Positions 16,632 through 24,280 are shown, numbered from the stretch's first letter. The stretch is 35,505 nt of DNA from a virus (IMGVR_UViG_3300008517_000070:1-35505), one strand, 5' to 3'. Notes: generated from the sequence alone by a model not told the origin. Numbers and translations: made by a program.

Positions 16632-17069
16632 CTATGCGCTTGTGGATGCAACGGTCACTCTCACCAAACCAGTAGAGACAAAGTCAAAACTGACAGCCTG
16701 CGCCCCATCGTGAGGAACATCTATTGCCTCTCCCGTAATCAGGGCCCAGCAAGAGTAAGTGTTCCCGGTCTTGGACTCAAGTTGCAAATAGACTACTGTT
16801 CCGCTAACCGTGGCAGAACCCAATATGGCATCCTGCAAGATTTTTTGACCCGTGGCATCTTGTAAGTACCATGACCCGTCAAACGAGCCAGTGAAGTCCC
16901 TCTTCCCGGCAATCCGGGTCCTGTCGGCCTGGAATTTAGGGGTCTCTATTGCATCCAATGCTATAGTTCCTGTCCAGTGTCCTATCTCCGCAACCTCGGT
17001 AACAGGAGAGGAGGCAGCTCCCACATAAACTTTTCCTTGATACCCTGCAATTGCTTTCGTCTCGGCCAT
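16632..17069 (-). CDS. Major tail (tube) protein (145 aa)
   Basis: The protein is beta-rich and of tube-protein size, with features common in siphophage tube proteins: AETKAIAGYQGKVYVG at the start, GHWTGTIALDAIETPKFQAD, a DFTGSFDGSWYLQDATGQKIL core and FDFVSTGLVRVTV at the end. Its place, just ahead of the frameshifted chaperone pair and tape measure, agrees. The ATG is preceded by GGAGGTGA. No sheath gene is next to it, so a non-contractile tail is likely. It is preceded by a strong hairpin-plus-T element that may set its expression. Confidence 0.85.
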   Translation of the reverse strand: MAETKAIAGYQGKVYVGAASSPVTEVAEIGHWTGTIALDAIETPKFQADRTRIAGKRDFTGSFDGSWYLQDATGQKILQDAILGSATVSGTVVYLQLESKTGNTYSCWALITGEAIDVPHDGAQAVSFDFVSTGLVRVTVASTSA

Positions 17070-17095
17070 TTCATATTCACCTCCATATACTTAAT

Positions 17096-17138
17096 AAAAA
17101 GCCCTCTAATCCATTGCCGTCTAGCTAGATTAGAGGGC
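17096..17138 (-). terminator. Rho-independent-type hairpin just ahead of the major tail gene
   Basis: Minus strand: GCCCTCTAATC, 16-nt loop, GATTAGAGGGC (11-bp perfect stem, 17101-17111 with 17128-17138) followed by TTTTT. It lies 27 nt before the ATG of the major tail gene, leaving no room for a promoter between, so it may act as an attenuator or a 5'-end stabilising hairpin. Confidence 0.8.
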
Positions 17139-17281
17139 ATATCTCGGGTGATCAGACCGAGTTTTATTTTAGTTTTTCAAAGAAAACGTTAATAAGACAA
17201 TAGCTTATTTCTGCTTTTGGAATTAAGTTTTACTGAAAATGGTTGTTTCAACAAACGATGAAACTATATCAAAGAGTGAAA
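17139..17281 (-). other. AT-rich noncoding stretch upstream of the major tail protein
   Basis: No gene seen. On the minus strand it has two small hairpins: GTTTCA/TGAAAC (17247-17266) and CTCGG/CCGAG (about 17145-17163). It could hold a promoter for the tail module (several TTGAAA-like boxes), but no -35/-10 pair is good enough to call. Confidence 0.5.
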
Positions 17282-17686
17282 CTACTTAGATGTTTCGACT
17301 TTAATACGATATTCAAGTATCATATGAAAACGATTGTTCTCATCCTCATATAACAGCCTCGGGGGGCCTTGCCTCTGGCAAAAGTAAGCAGAAGCTCCCA
17401 CCTCAAGGTCTGCTTCGTCCATCTCTTCTGTTATTTGCTTGCTTATATCCCCGCACTCCTTTGCAGAGTTAGAGTCGCTAAAGATGTCTATCTGGCAGAG
17501 AGCCTCATCCTTCCATTCGGTAAAACTATCCTCATTACTTCCTGTGACTATCCAGTAGCAGACGTAGGGATAAGCTGTGCCCTGTGGGGCTTTATAGTGA
17601 TAAACTCCTGTAACAAGATTTGTTACATCTGTAACATTCAAGGCATTATAAATTCCCGTATTTAGGGCATTTATGTCAAGACTCAT
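17282..17686 (-). CDS. Tail terminator / tail completion protein, DUF3168-like (134 aa)
   Basis: Features shared with gpU/DUF3168 proteins include an N-terminal helix with IYNALN, then VTGVYHYKAPQGTAYPYVCYWI (the xxPxGxxxPYVxxxI pattern), a conserved-looking LCQIDIFSDS strand and a C-terminal beta strand RFHMILEYRIKVE. Context (ahead of the major tail protein) fits a ring protein that caps the tail tube. It overlaps the upstream cytidylyltransferase stop by 11 nt, showing that the sugar cassette is transcribed together with tail genes. Confidence 0.8.
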   Translation of the reverse strand: MSLDINALNTGIYNALNVTDVTNLVTGVYHYKAPQGTAYPYVCYWIVTGSNEDSFTEWKDEALCQIDIFSDSNSAKECGDISKQITEEMDEADLEVGASAYFCQRQGPPRLLYEDENNRFHMILEYRIKVETSK

Positions 17687-18107
17687 TTATGTCCTCTATT
17701 ATCCTGTCTGTCATTTGCTCTTTTATCCTGGTGGTAGAAATCCCCTCGGTATAGGGAAGAATTACAAACCTACCTCTTTCGAGCATATATTTCTTATATC
17801 TTTGCTGCCCTTCTAATTTACCCCAATCTCCGCCCACTACTAATATGTCCACACTTAACTCCCCTAATAATTCAGTTATATCCAGCTTTGAATAAGGCAC
17901 GGTTAAATCAACATATCTAATAGCGTCTATAATCCTTTTTCTTTGTCTATAAGGAATAATTGCCTTTTTGCCCTTATAGCTTTCTATTAGCTCATCAGTA
18001 GCAATTCCCACAATCAGCTTATCACCCAATCCCTTTGCTTTCTCCAAAAGGTTGAGATGTCCTATATGGAAGAGATCCCAGACTCCGAATGTAGCAATTA
18101 TTGTCAT
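17676..18107 (-). CDS. Cytidylyltransferase of the TagD/glycerol-3-phosphate type (143 aa)
   Basis: The protein begins MTIIATFGVWDLFHIGHLNLL, with the HxGH nucleotide-binding motif at residues 14-17, and has the second family signature ISTTRI near its end. It is expected to join CTP and a phosphorylated alcohol (glycerol-3-phosphate or similar) to give a CDP-activated donor. I chose ATG 18107 because AGAAGG lies 7 nt upstream and it overlaps the previous stop as ATGA; an upstream in-frame start would add 11 poor residues. Size matches TagD-like enzymes. It follows a fusion containing a LicD-type phosphotransferase, which uses CDP-alcohol donors, so both probably work in one pathway. Exact substrate unknown. 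Confidence 0.88.
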   Translation of the reverse strand: MTIIATFGVWDLFHIGHLNLLEKAKGLGDKLIVGIATDELIESYKGKKAIIPYRQRKRIIDAIRYVDLTVPYSKLDITELLGELSVDILVVGGDWGKLEGQQRYKKYMLERGRFVILPYTEGISTTRIKEQMTDRIIEDINES

Positions 18108-19495
18108 ATTCTGGCCTTCTTTTTTTCTGGCACTTGCCAATTCCCATACATAAATTCAAGATATTCCTCAACTCTTGCAGGAACATTAAATGCCCTACCC
18201 TTATATGCTACTGTCCTCCCTAGTTCTAAGAATGCCTTATGCTCTGGGGCAACAGAATACCAAACATCAATCAGAACCCCTCTTTTAATAAAATGAACAT
18301 GGGGTAAGTGATTCTGGGGTTCTCTGTCCGTAATTACATAACTTCGCTTAAAGGCCCCTTCTTCCAATTCTTCAAAGAACCTATTCCGCTCCTCTTCTGA
18401 GCATGTTACACCAACATCTATATCGTTATCTCCCTTTATATAGCCATTATCCCTTACCAAACCCAAGCACGTGCCGTAAACTAGAAAATATGTAATCCCT
18501 GTTTTTTTAGCTATATCATCAAATTCAAAGAGACATTTATCCACTTCCTTTGGGTGCTTAACTAGCTCAAAGGTCACACTTTCCATAATCTTTCTTTCTT
18601 CTTCTACTGCCTTTTTTAACATCTCACCATACCTATCCCAGGCTTTTGACTGCTCCGACCCCATAGGACTGAAATTCAGCGGCCATCCTCCCAGAAGGAA
18701 GAGGGCTGTTTCCCTGTCAACCGTCCATATATCCTTAATCTCTGTATTAATCCCAAACCCAACATACCACTCCAGCATCTCAGTGGGCCTGAACCTAAGC
18801 TCAACTTCTTCAGGCAATTCCCACTCCTTCATCTCAGGCATAACGTCGGGGAAGTTATAGCAGAGTCGTTGAACGAAGGTCTTTTCCCCTGCGTCTTTTG
18901 TGGTCAATCCCTCCTGGCAGATATGATCTCTCTCTTCTACTCTGGCTCTCCTGATATGGATTACCCTGGACTTAGAACAGTGCGCGAATTTCCCCCAACC
19001 CACGCTGCGGACAGTAAGCTCCACATCACACCAGTAATGGACGTAGTCAGGGTGGAATATATTCCCCTTGAGGTATTTTTCTACATACTTGCGACTAATA
19101 AGCCCGTGGGGGGCGAGTCTGTCGTCGAACTCATCGGCAAAGCTCACAAGACCCATCCCATCGGGGAACGACTCGTGGAAGGTTGACACCGCCTCAGTCA
19201 ACCAGTTACGGTTGACTTCCACGTCATCAGCGAGGAAGACAATTAAAGGAGAATCTGTTTTGTGATAACCATAATTGATTTTCCCGACATACATCTCCCG
19301 TTTTTTCTTTATCAGAATTCTCACATCATCAAAAGGAAGTTGTATTATAACTGCTAGCGACCCAGGATCGTCTTTATCGACAATCACCACAACCTCATAA
19401 TCAGGATAAACCGTATTCTCAAAGAGCTTAGTTAGGCACTTTGCCAGTTTTTCATGGCGCTGGCGCGTGGGGATTAGGATTGACACTTTTTCCAT
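18104..19495 (-). CDS. Glycosyltransferase family 2 fused to a LicD-type phosphotransferase (463 aa)
   Basis: Residues 1-210 are a GT-A glycosyltransferase: VSILIPTRQRHEKL at the start, VVVIVDKDDPGS, and the DXD-like LADDVEVNRNW at 88-98. Residues about 320-455 match the LicD/fukutin nucleotidyltransferase-like fold: YGTCLGLVRDNGYIKGDNDIDVGV (GTxLGxxR at 341-348, DNDID at 356-360), a further acidic strand GVLIDVWY and a C-terminal YLEFMYGNW. The first half would move a sugar, the second would transfer a phospho-alcohol from a CDP donor made by the next gene. The ATG overlaps the upstream gene stop by 1 nt (TAATG). No membrane segment. The target could be a virion protein or a host surface glycan; sequence does not decide. 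Confidence 0.87.
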   Translation of the reverse strand: MEKVSILIPTRQRHEKLAKCLTKLFENTVYPDYEVVVIVDKDDPGSLAVIIQLPFDDVRILIKKKREMYVGKINYGYHKTDSPLIVFLADDVEVNRNWLTEAVSTFHESFPDGMGLVSFADEFDDRLAPHGLISRKYVEKYLKGNIFHPDYVHYWCDVELTVRSVGWGKFAHCSKSRVIHIRRARVEERDHICQEGLTTKDAGEKTFVQRLCYNFPDVMPEMKEWELPEEVELRFRPTEMLEWYVGFGINTEIKDIWTVDRETALFLLGGWPLNFSPMGSEQSKAWDRYGEMLKKAVEEERKIMESVTFELVKHPKEVDKCLFEFDDIAKKTGITYFLVYGTCLGLVRDNGYIKGDNDIDVGVTCSEEERNRFFEELEEGAFKRSYVITDREPQNHLPHVHFIKRGVLIDVWYSVAPEHKAFLELGRTVAYKGRAFNVPARVEEYLEFMYGNWQVPEKKKARI

Positions 19496-19812
19496 TATTT
19501 TCCGCCTAATAATCGCTTGATTTTCCCTTTGTTATTTTCCAGTGCGGGCCTGAGATAGGGTTTCGCTGAAGCCCTATCGGTGCCGTACTCAACGTAGACC
19601 CCATATTCAACGTTCGTTCCGACCCTTCCTATAACCTCGTCTCCGCTCTTCTCTGTTTCGTGTGTAATGCTCGCTCTAAGCCTTCCCGTATCTACGGGAC
19701 ATATCCTCTTGGCGTCCCCCTCCACAAGAAGGCAAGCCTTCTCCATAGCCTGGAAGCATTTCTGCCCTACAAACTTAATAAGTTTGTCTCCATACCATTT
19801 TACTTCAGCCAT
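19495..19812 (-). CDS. HK97 gp10-like neck/tail-completion protein (105 aa)
   Basis: Signature of the gp10-like family: CPVDTGRLRASI near residue 38, then IGRVGTNVEYGVYVEYGT and AKPYLRPALE. These small proteins act at the head-tail joint or in tail completion. Overlaps the preceding zinc-ribbon gene by 13 nt and is followed without a gap by the glycosyltransferase fusion, so the sugar cassette separates it from the tail terminator gene it usually adjoins. Confidence 0.9.
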   Translation of the reverse strand: MAEVKWYGDKLIKFVGQKCFQAMEKACLLVEGDAKRICPVDTGRLRASITHETEKSGDEVIGRVGTNVEYGVYVEYGTDRASAKPYLRPALENNKGKIKRLLGGK

Positions 19813-19958
19813 TCATCCCACCCCGAATAAAGATAAAGAATGTCCGCCTCATAAGTAAAATCCAAGGGCTTTTGATACCCGCAGTCCAGACAGCGAGTCC
19901 CGCTGGTATCCCAGTTGTTACGCTTGCACTGGGGACAATATTCTATGATGATTGGCAT
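19800..19958 (-). CDS. Small zinc-ribbon protein (52 aa)
   Basis: Begins MPIIIEYCPQCKRNNWDTSG and contains two CxxC pairs, CPQC at 8-11 and CLDC at 23-26, a compact zinc ribbon, then an acidic Tyr/Trp-rich tail. The ATG follows the upstream TAA directly and its stop overlaps the gp10-like start. Function unknown; embedded in the neck operon. Confidence 0.75.
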   Translation of the reverse strand: MPIIIEYCPQCKRNNWDTSGTRCLDCGYQKPLDFTYEADILYLYSGWDEWLK

Positions 19959-20279
19959 TTATGAAATCTCCTTCATCTCAATCTCCAGGTGCCTGTGCTG
20001 CTCGGCGGGGTCAACCACGCATGTTATATTGAATTTCCTCGCCCCCAAAGTGAACTTGTCAATCGCCGTGATGGTGATTCCTATAGGGTAATCAACCATG
20101 AATTTGTGCGTCCTGAATACCTCTGTTTTCCCCGTCACGAATCGCTCGTTGCCGGGAAGGGAAATTAAAACACCCTTCATTTTTCGGTCGCCTTGATAGA
20201 CAAAGGTGTATCCCCCCATCCCGTCGGAGACTTTCGTATAGTGTTGTAATGTCAATTGAGTTTTAGGGCCTGGAACCAT
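19959..20279 (-). CDS. Head closure / head-tail joining protein (106 aa)
   Basis: Pattern of the small head-closure family: LTLQHYTKVSDGMGGYTFVYQGDRKMKGVLISL at the start, a TEVFRTHKFMVDYP strand and a C-terminal RKFNITCVVDPAEQHRHLEIEMKEI block. Its position between the gp6-like adaptor and gp10-like gene agrees. The ATG has GAGGTATAAA upstream. Expected to close the portal after DNA packaging. Confidence 0.82.
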   Translation of the reverse strand: MVPGPKTQLTLQHYTKVSDGMGGYTFVYQGDRKMKGVLISLPGNERFVTGKTEVFRTHKFMVDYPIGITITAIDKFTLGARKFNITCVVDPAEQHRHLEIEMKEIS

Positions 20280-20280
20280 T

Positions 20281-21396
20281 TTATACCTCTATCTTTCTAT
20301 ACCTAGACAAAATTTCCTTTGCCTCACTTGGCATCTCCTTTTCGAGCACTTCCCTAATAGAATCTAGCGAATACTGGCTGACTCCGAATATATCACTGCC
20401 TCTTTTCTTGTAGATAAATTTGACCAGCATACTCACCGCCAACTTCAAATCCTCGGGCAGCGTCGCCCACCCCGCCGTATAGTCAGTCCTGATATTCCTG
20501 TGCCCCCTGGGGAATCCCCCCGGCCTGTGAATAATCCCGCTATCGGGAAAAACCTCAAAAGCGCTATCAGGCTCATGGGGTATCTCCAGATAGGCCCAGG
20601 AAGCGTTAAGGCACTCTTGACCCATTACCTCAATCAGCTCGGTAGAGGCGTAGGAAGCGTAGCTGCTGTTCACCACCGAAGCCGACCAGTTGGTTTCATT
20701 ATTTATCGCAGCCACCATAAGAGTTATGGTAGCGTAATCCGCAAAGAGTAAGGTTGTCTCTGTCCCGTCTTTGTTCAGAACCACGCCTGTGGAGGTGACT
20801 GACACCGTGGCGTAGGTAGAAGTTGCCGAGTTATTGACCTTGATGGCGTTGTTCCTGCCGATTGACAGCCTTGATACTGAGATGATAGGGAACTGCTTCA
20901 AGAACAGATGAGCCGATCCGTCTCCGTTAGAGTATTCCTTATAGGAAGTCGATTCGAAGTCCCTATGACAATGAGTATTTTTAACCCACGCATCTACCCC
21001 ATTATTTATGCTGTCCACTATATCTGTTGGATCTTCCGCTGCCGCCTGGTCTGAGGTGATGGACAAGGCTGCGGTCGGGTCAGAAGTAAATCCGAATGTC
21101 AATGCGGCGTCGCTAGCCGAAACATCTATGGTTATCGTGTTTGCCGCAACTGTAATGGTGAATTTATAAGTAGCCGAATTGTAGGCTACCGTTGAACTGA
21201 TAGTGAAAGCAGCGTCTATTCTAGTTTGAAGCTCAGTTGCTAAATCGTCACCCTGATAAGTGCCGTCCGTTATCTCCACGTTTTTGGTCACTGCATTGTA
21301 AGTCATATTCAGGACATCGTTCTCGGCGGTTATCTCAAAGTAGCCAGTCCCTACATCCAGGAAGTTAAGAGCTTCTGTAAGCGAAATTATGCTCAT
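20281..21396 (-). CDS. gp6-like head-tail adaptor with large inserted domains (371 aa)
   Basis: The ends look like a gp6/gp15-type adaptor: an N-terminal LTEALNFLDV helix, a helix DIVDSINNGVDAWVKNTHCHRDFES, KQFPIISVSRLSI, and a C-terminal RNIRTDYTAGWATLPEDLKLAVSMLVKFIYKKRGS. Family members are usually 100-200 residues. Here about 110 residues are inserted after residue 15 (beta-rich, with TYQGDDLATELQTRIDAAF and repeated TITVAANTITIDV strands) and about 100 more around residues 185-290. The insertions are low in charge and rich in Thr/Ser/Ala, like surface beta domains. They may decorate the neck. The adaptor call is fairly sure, the insert role is not. Confidence 0.78.
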   Translation of the reverse strand: MSIISLTEALNFLDVGTGYFEITAENDVLNMTYNAVTKNVEITDGTYQGDDLATELQTRIDAAFTISSTVAYNSATYKFTITVAANTITIDVSASDAALTFGFTSDPTAALSITSDQAAAEDPTDIVDSINNGVDAWVKNTHCHRDFESTSYKEYSNGDGSAHLFLKQFPIISVSRLSIGRNNAIKVNNSATSTYATVSVTSTGVVLNKDGTETTLLFADYATITLMVAAINNETNWSASVVNSSYASYASTELIEVMGQECLNASWAYLEIPHEPDSAFEVFPDSGIIHRPGGFPRGHRNIRTDYTAGWATLPEDLKLAVSMLVKFIYKKRGSDIFGVSQYSLDSIREVLEKEMPSEAKEILSRYRKIEV

Positions 21397-21411
21397 TTTT
21401 CTAACCTCTTT

Positions 21412-21609
21412 TTATAAATTAGATTCACTTAAATTTTCTCTTTTATAATGTTCGCAAATAAAATCTTTACATCCATCCCCGGGGTCTCGTGGTTTCTCAT
21501 GCCAAACACAATAACCCCTACCAACGTAAGCACCTTGACTACCATTAAAATTGTAAAGACGACAGAAATCACAGACGGCTCCACCTTCACAATCTGAACA
21601 CTGCTTCAT
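21412..21609 (-). CDS. Small Cys-rich protein (65 aa)
   Basis: Eight cysteines: CSDC, CDFC, then later single Cys residues (YCVWH, GCKDFICEHY) suggest bound zinc or an iron-sulfur cluster. GGAGGGAAA precedes the ATG, and the gene overlaps the upstream stop by 4 nt. No family recognised. Confidence 0.7.
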   Translation of the reverse strand: MKQCSDCEGGAVCDFCRLYNFNGSQGAYVGRGYCVWHEKPRDPGDGCKDFICEHYKRENLSESNL

Positions 21610-21857
21610 TTTCCCTCCTGTATCTTATAAGTGCTATATTTATTAATATGCTTTATTATTTTATCTATTCTCTTCTTCAAGCTATCTATAAAACCACCAA
21701 GCGCACTCATTTCAGCATGATAAGCCTCATGCAAATAATTATAATTCTCTACAAGCTCATTTATCTTTTGTGCTATCTCATCCCAATCCCAATATACCTC
21801 AACCTCTTTATCTGTAATCCATTGCTCTTTTGTCTCAATCTTCTCCATCTTCTTCAT
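21606..21857 (-). CDS. Small helical protein, unknown (83 aa)
   Basis: The sequence is charged and helical with a middle WDWDEIAQKINELVENYNYLHEAYH segment and a Lys-rich C-terminus, possibly a coiled coil. Ribosome site AAGGAGGGAATAA before the ATG. No known domain. Confidence 0.68.
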   Translation of the reverse strand: MKKMEKIETKEQWITDKEVEVYWDWDEIAQKINELVENYNYLHEAYHAEMSALGGFIDSLKKRIDKIIKHINKYSTYKIQEGK

Positions 21858-21868
21858 TTATTCCCTCC

Positions 21869-22030
21869 TTAATTTAACCCGTGAATAGTCCGCATAAAAC
21901 TGTTGCCCTTAGCATAAAGGAATATCCAGTAGGGCTTTTTCAGCTCTAACCCTAGATATTTCTCCTTGTATATCCCCCCAATTATCGAGGGAGTCCACCA
22001 GGGCAAATTTAACTGTATGATTTTATACAT
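21869..22030 (-). CDS. Small protein, unknown (53 aa)
   Basis: Begins MYKIIQLNLPWWTPSIIGGI and ends SFMRTIHGLN; aromatic-rich and basic. The ATG shares a base with the upstream stop (TAATG), with GGGGAA just before it, and AAGGAGG of the next gene follows its stop. Packing supports it as a real gene; no family known. Confidence 0.6.
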   Translation of the reverse strand: MYKIIQLNLPWWTPSIIGGIYKEKYLGLELKKPYWIFLYAKGNSFMRTIHGLN

Positions 22031-22254
22031 TATTTCCCCAATAGTTGCGCCAGAGTGAGTGCCACCACGAGATTAGACAGAATAATCATAATAGCTGTGG
22101 TGATCCAGCTCGGTCTTTTTCCTAATCTTTCCACATCTTTGGCAAGATGGAAAAAGTCATTATTCTTGAAGTCCTCAAATAGTTTGATAAAGTTGTCCAC
22201 TCTCTCTCGTGTGACCTTGCCATAGGCGCATCCCTTATTTTCTTTGCCAGCCAT
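22030..22254 (-). CDS. Small membrane protein, holin- or XhlA-like (74 aa)
   Basis: A helical charged N-terminal part (DNFIKLFEDFKNNDFFHLAKDVERL) is followed by GKRPSW and a single membrane segment ITTAIMIILSNLVVALTLAQLL, ending in GK. This layout is common in small XhlA/holin-like phage proteins. ATG 22254 is preferred to the TTG at 22263 because AGGAG lies 9 nt upstream of it. No endolysin lies next to it, so a lysis role is only a suggestion. Confidence 0.68.
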   Translation of the reverse strand: MAGKENKGCAYGKVTRERVDNFIKLFEDFKNNDFFHLAKDVERLGKRPSWITTAIMIILSNLVVALTLAQLLGK

Positions 22255-22426
22255 TCTCACCAACTCCTATGTGTCTTCCAGCACGTCGTATTTTATTGAA
22301 TTTCTCGTTAAATTCCTTTCTTAAAGCCTCGACTAATTTATCGAAAGTATCGAATTCCTCATATTTATCCTTTCACTCAACTCTCATGGAGTATCCCTTT
22401 TTCAGCTTCGTTATGTGGATTACCAT
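22235..22426 (-). pseudogene. Small gene apparently split by an in-frame TGA
   Basis: From ATG 22426 the frame runs MVIHITKLKKGYSMRVE, then TGA at 22373-22375, then stays open for 45 codons (KDKYEEFDTFDKLVEALRKE and on) to TAA at 22235. The second part looks like real amphipathic helix and lacks a start codon of its own. AGGA lies 12 nt before the ATG. It overlaps the membrane-protein gene by 20 nt. It may be a decayed gene, a sequencing error, or a readthrough case. Confidence 0.4.
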
Positions 22427-22440
22427 TCAACTTAATGTTC

Positions 22441-22815
22441 CTATCGTATATAAAGATATGCTATTCCCTTTTTGTTAGTGCCGGCACCTGAAATATTGAC
22501 GGTCAACTTATCATTCGCTACTGCGCCCAGGGAAGTAGATAGAATATACTCAGTGTTCGCAGTATCCCTATTACCAACCGCTGCTCCCATCAGCACATCC
22601 ATGCTATCCTCGTCTGTCACTGTGACGGTATAATTATCGCTGGGGGCTGGTGAGCCCGGGTCGGTGGCCAGACCCAATATTTTGCCCGAGTAAGGATGGG
22701 TGGTCTGCCCGCTAGCCGTTCCGTCCTCTGCCCCGTCGCCAGATATCCAGGAAAATTTTATCTTCTTTATAGTGCCGTAAGTTTCCTCGGTTATAACCAC
22801 TGTTCCTGCTGCCAT
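22441..22815 (-). CDS. Small beta-rich virion-region protein (124 aa)
   Basis: Begins MAAGTVVITEETYGTIKKIK; the sequence is a low-charge Thr/Gly/Ala-rich beta protein with DNYTVTVTDEDSMDVLMG and NDKLTVNISGAGTNKKGIAYLYI. AAGGAGG precedes the ATG. Proteins like this are frequent among capsid-associated genes of phages from environmental samples; name and role unknown. Confidence 0.68.
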   Translation of the reverse strand: MAAGTVVITEETYGTIKKIKFSWISGDGAEDGTASGQTTHPYSGKILGLATDPGSPAPSDNYTVTVTDEDSMDVLMGAAVGNRDTANTEYILSTSLGAVANDKLTVNISGAGTNKKGIAYLYIR

Positions 22816-22818
22816 AAT

Positions 22819-23259
22819 TTATTCCTCCTTAATGAGCCTTCCCAAACCCAGGAGGTCAGCACCTTTAAGGGTGTTCATCTCCTTGCCATCCTTATCTTTG
22901 ATGATAAAACTCTCTATGGGTCTGGGCTCGTATTTGATTTCTATCTCCTGTTTTGCCAGCTCTGTAAACTCCTTCTCGAATGCTTCCATATCTGTCATTA
23001 CATATACCCCATTCTTTATAACTAAATCCCCTTTCTTTTCGATTATCTTCCCGTCCTTATCCTTTTTATCCTTTGTGTATCTCTTCCCGTATTTGTCTTC
23101 TATCAGCTTTTTCCTGGTCTCCTCGAATACCTTGAACTCTTTGATAATATCTACCAGCGCCCTTGACAGCCAGTAGGATGTCTTGACGGGCAACTTTTCC
23201 TCGATAATCTTTGGCAAAGTATCTATTATTGGTCTTAATTCACCTAGTTTTAGCTTCAC
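22819..23259 (-). CDS. Hypothetical phage protein (146 aa)
   Basis: Starts at GTG 23259 with AAGGAG 7 nt upstream. The N-terminal part (LKLGELRPIIDTLPKIIEEKLPVKTSYWLSRALVDIIKEFKVFEETRKKLI) is helical and resembles small proteins found between head and tail genes; the centre is Lys/Asp-rich. A specific family cannot be assigned. Confidence 0.66.
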   Translation of the reverse strand: MKLKLGELRPIIDTLPKIIEEKLPVKTSYWLSRALVDIIKEFKVFEETRKKLIEDKYGKRYTKDKKDKDGKIIEKKGDLVIKNGVYVMTDMEAFEKEFTELAKQEIEIKYEPRPIESFIIKDKDGKEMNTLKGADLLGLGRLIKEE

Positions 23260-23280
23260 TTATTTCTCCTTTTTCTTTGT

Positions 23281-23301
23281 GCGGCGTTTAAGGCACGCCG
23301 C
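23281..23301. other. Perfect 7-bp hairpin in the intergenic gap
   Basis: GCGGCGT (23281-23287) pairs with ACGCCGC (23295-23301) around a 7-nt loop. There is no T-run on the minus side, so it is more likely an mRNA processing or stabilising stem than a terminator. Confidence 0.55.
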
Positions 23302-23329
23302 AAGCCTATAAATCAAAATCTTATTCCTA

Positions 23330-24280
23330 TTAATCTACTGACTGCCAAGTGTGAGCTGCCATTAGATATAGTGTTTCTGCGACACCTTTCACCCTTACTG
23401 GAATCAAGACGCATTCATCAAACGCACCAAATTCGCCAGTCTCATCGCTGCTAGTCCAACCATCTGAAACCGTCCCTTGGAAATCAAAGGCATAAGTAAC
23501 AGTCCCGTCAATTTCTAGCTCCACAGCAGATACAGCAGTCGCAGCAGATTGATTTCTGATATTAACTATTGAATCAGTCGTTATAACCGTTCCCCCATTG
23601 ACAATATAAGCCACAAAGGCATCTCCACTTACCGTTCCAGCAGTCCCAGACCCATCAAACATAGCCTGTAGAGCACAGACCCTATCAGCAGTTCTTTGCC
23701 CAGTTCCGAGATTGACATAAGCTGAAACAGAGATTAACTCGCTGGAAGTTTTAGCTCCACTAACGGTCATGTGAGACTGGACTCCATAGGCTGAATCAAG
23801 ATTCATGTCAACTGTTACCCGAGGAGCAACTGCTACAAGCTGAGAAAGAGGAGCTTCTGTAGCACCATCTGTCTCCACCTTGAAATATGCACCCAAGAGT
23901 GATTTGGCAGCACTTTTCTTCAGCTTGAACCAAGTTCCTATTCCCACAACATTATCTGCAAAGGTTGAAATTTCTATAGAAGATGCGCTTGTTCCAATCC
24001 CTATATATGGACTCGCTAAACCTTCAGCGGGCAAAGCTCCTGTCATTTCAATTGAAGATTTAGAAAAGTTTAACTGGTAAGTTCCGTAGTTAAACTCAGC
24101 ATACTGGTCGGATGCCCCCAAGAACACCTTGAAGTCTATATCATTGGTAGCAGAGCCTACCGTGACTCCGTCATCTCCTATGGTTAAGACATTGTAAAGA
24201 GCCGCAGGTCTTGACGCGAGCGCTTCGTGGAATATTAAATCTCCACCACTCCAATGAGAGTGTATTTTTGTTACTGGCAT
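23330..24280 (-). CDS. Virion beta protein, possible head fibre or decoration (316 aa)
   Basis: Starts MPVTKIHSHWSGGDLIFHEA; ATG 24280 chosen since GGAGG lies 9 nt before it, whereas the earlier ATG sits on the ribosome site. The body is a long beta-rich, Ser/Thr/Ala/Gly-rich sequence (DDGVTVGSATNDIDFKVFLG, DNVVGIGTWFKLKKSAAKSL, TADRVCALQAMFDGSGTAGT) typical of virion surface proteins. It lies between capsid and neck genes. Specific role unknown. Confidence 0.72.
   Translation of the reverse strand: MPVTKIHSHWSGGDLIFHEALASRPAALYNVLTIGDDGVTVGSATNDIDFKVFLGASDQYAEFNYGTYQLNFSKSSIEMTGALPAEGLASPYIGIGTSASSIEISTFADNVVGIGTWFKLKKSAAKSLLGAYFKVETDGATEAPLSQLVAVAPRVTVDMNLDSAYGVQSHMTVSGAKTSSELISVSAYVNLGTGQRTADRVCALQAMFDGSGTAGTVSGDAFVAYIVNGGTVITTDSIVNIRNQSAATAVSAVELEIDGTVTYAFDFQGTVSDGWTSSDETGEFGAFDECVLIPVRVKGVAETLYLMAAHTWQSVD

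Noticed and set aside
22235-22426. TGA read as Trp throughout the genome
   Set aside because: TGA ends several genes at tight overlaps (for example 18104-18106 and 17676-17678), so the standard code is used.
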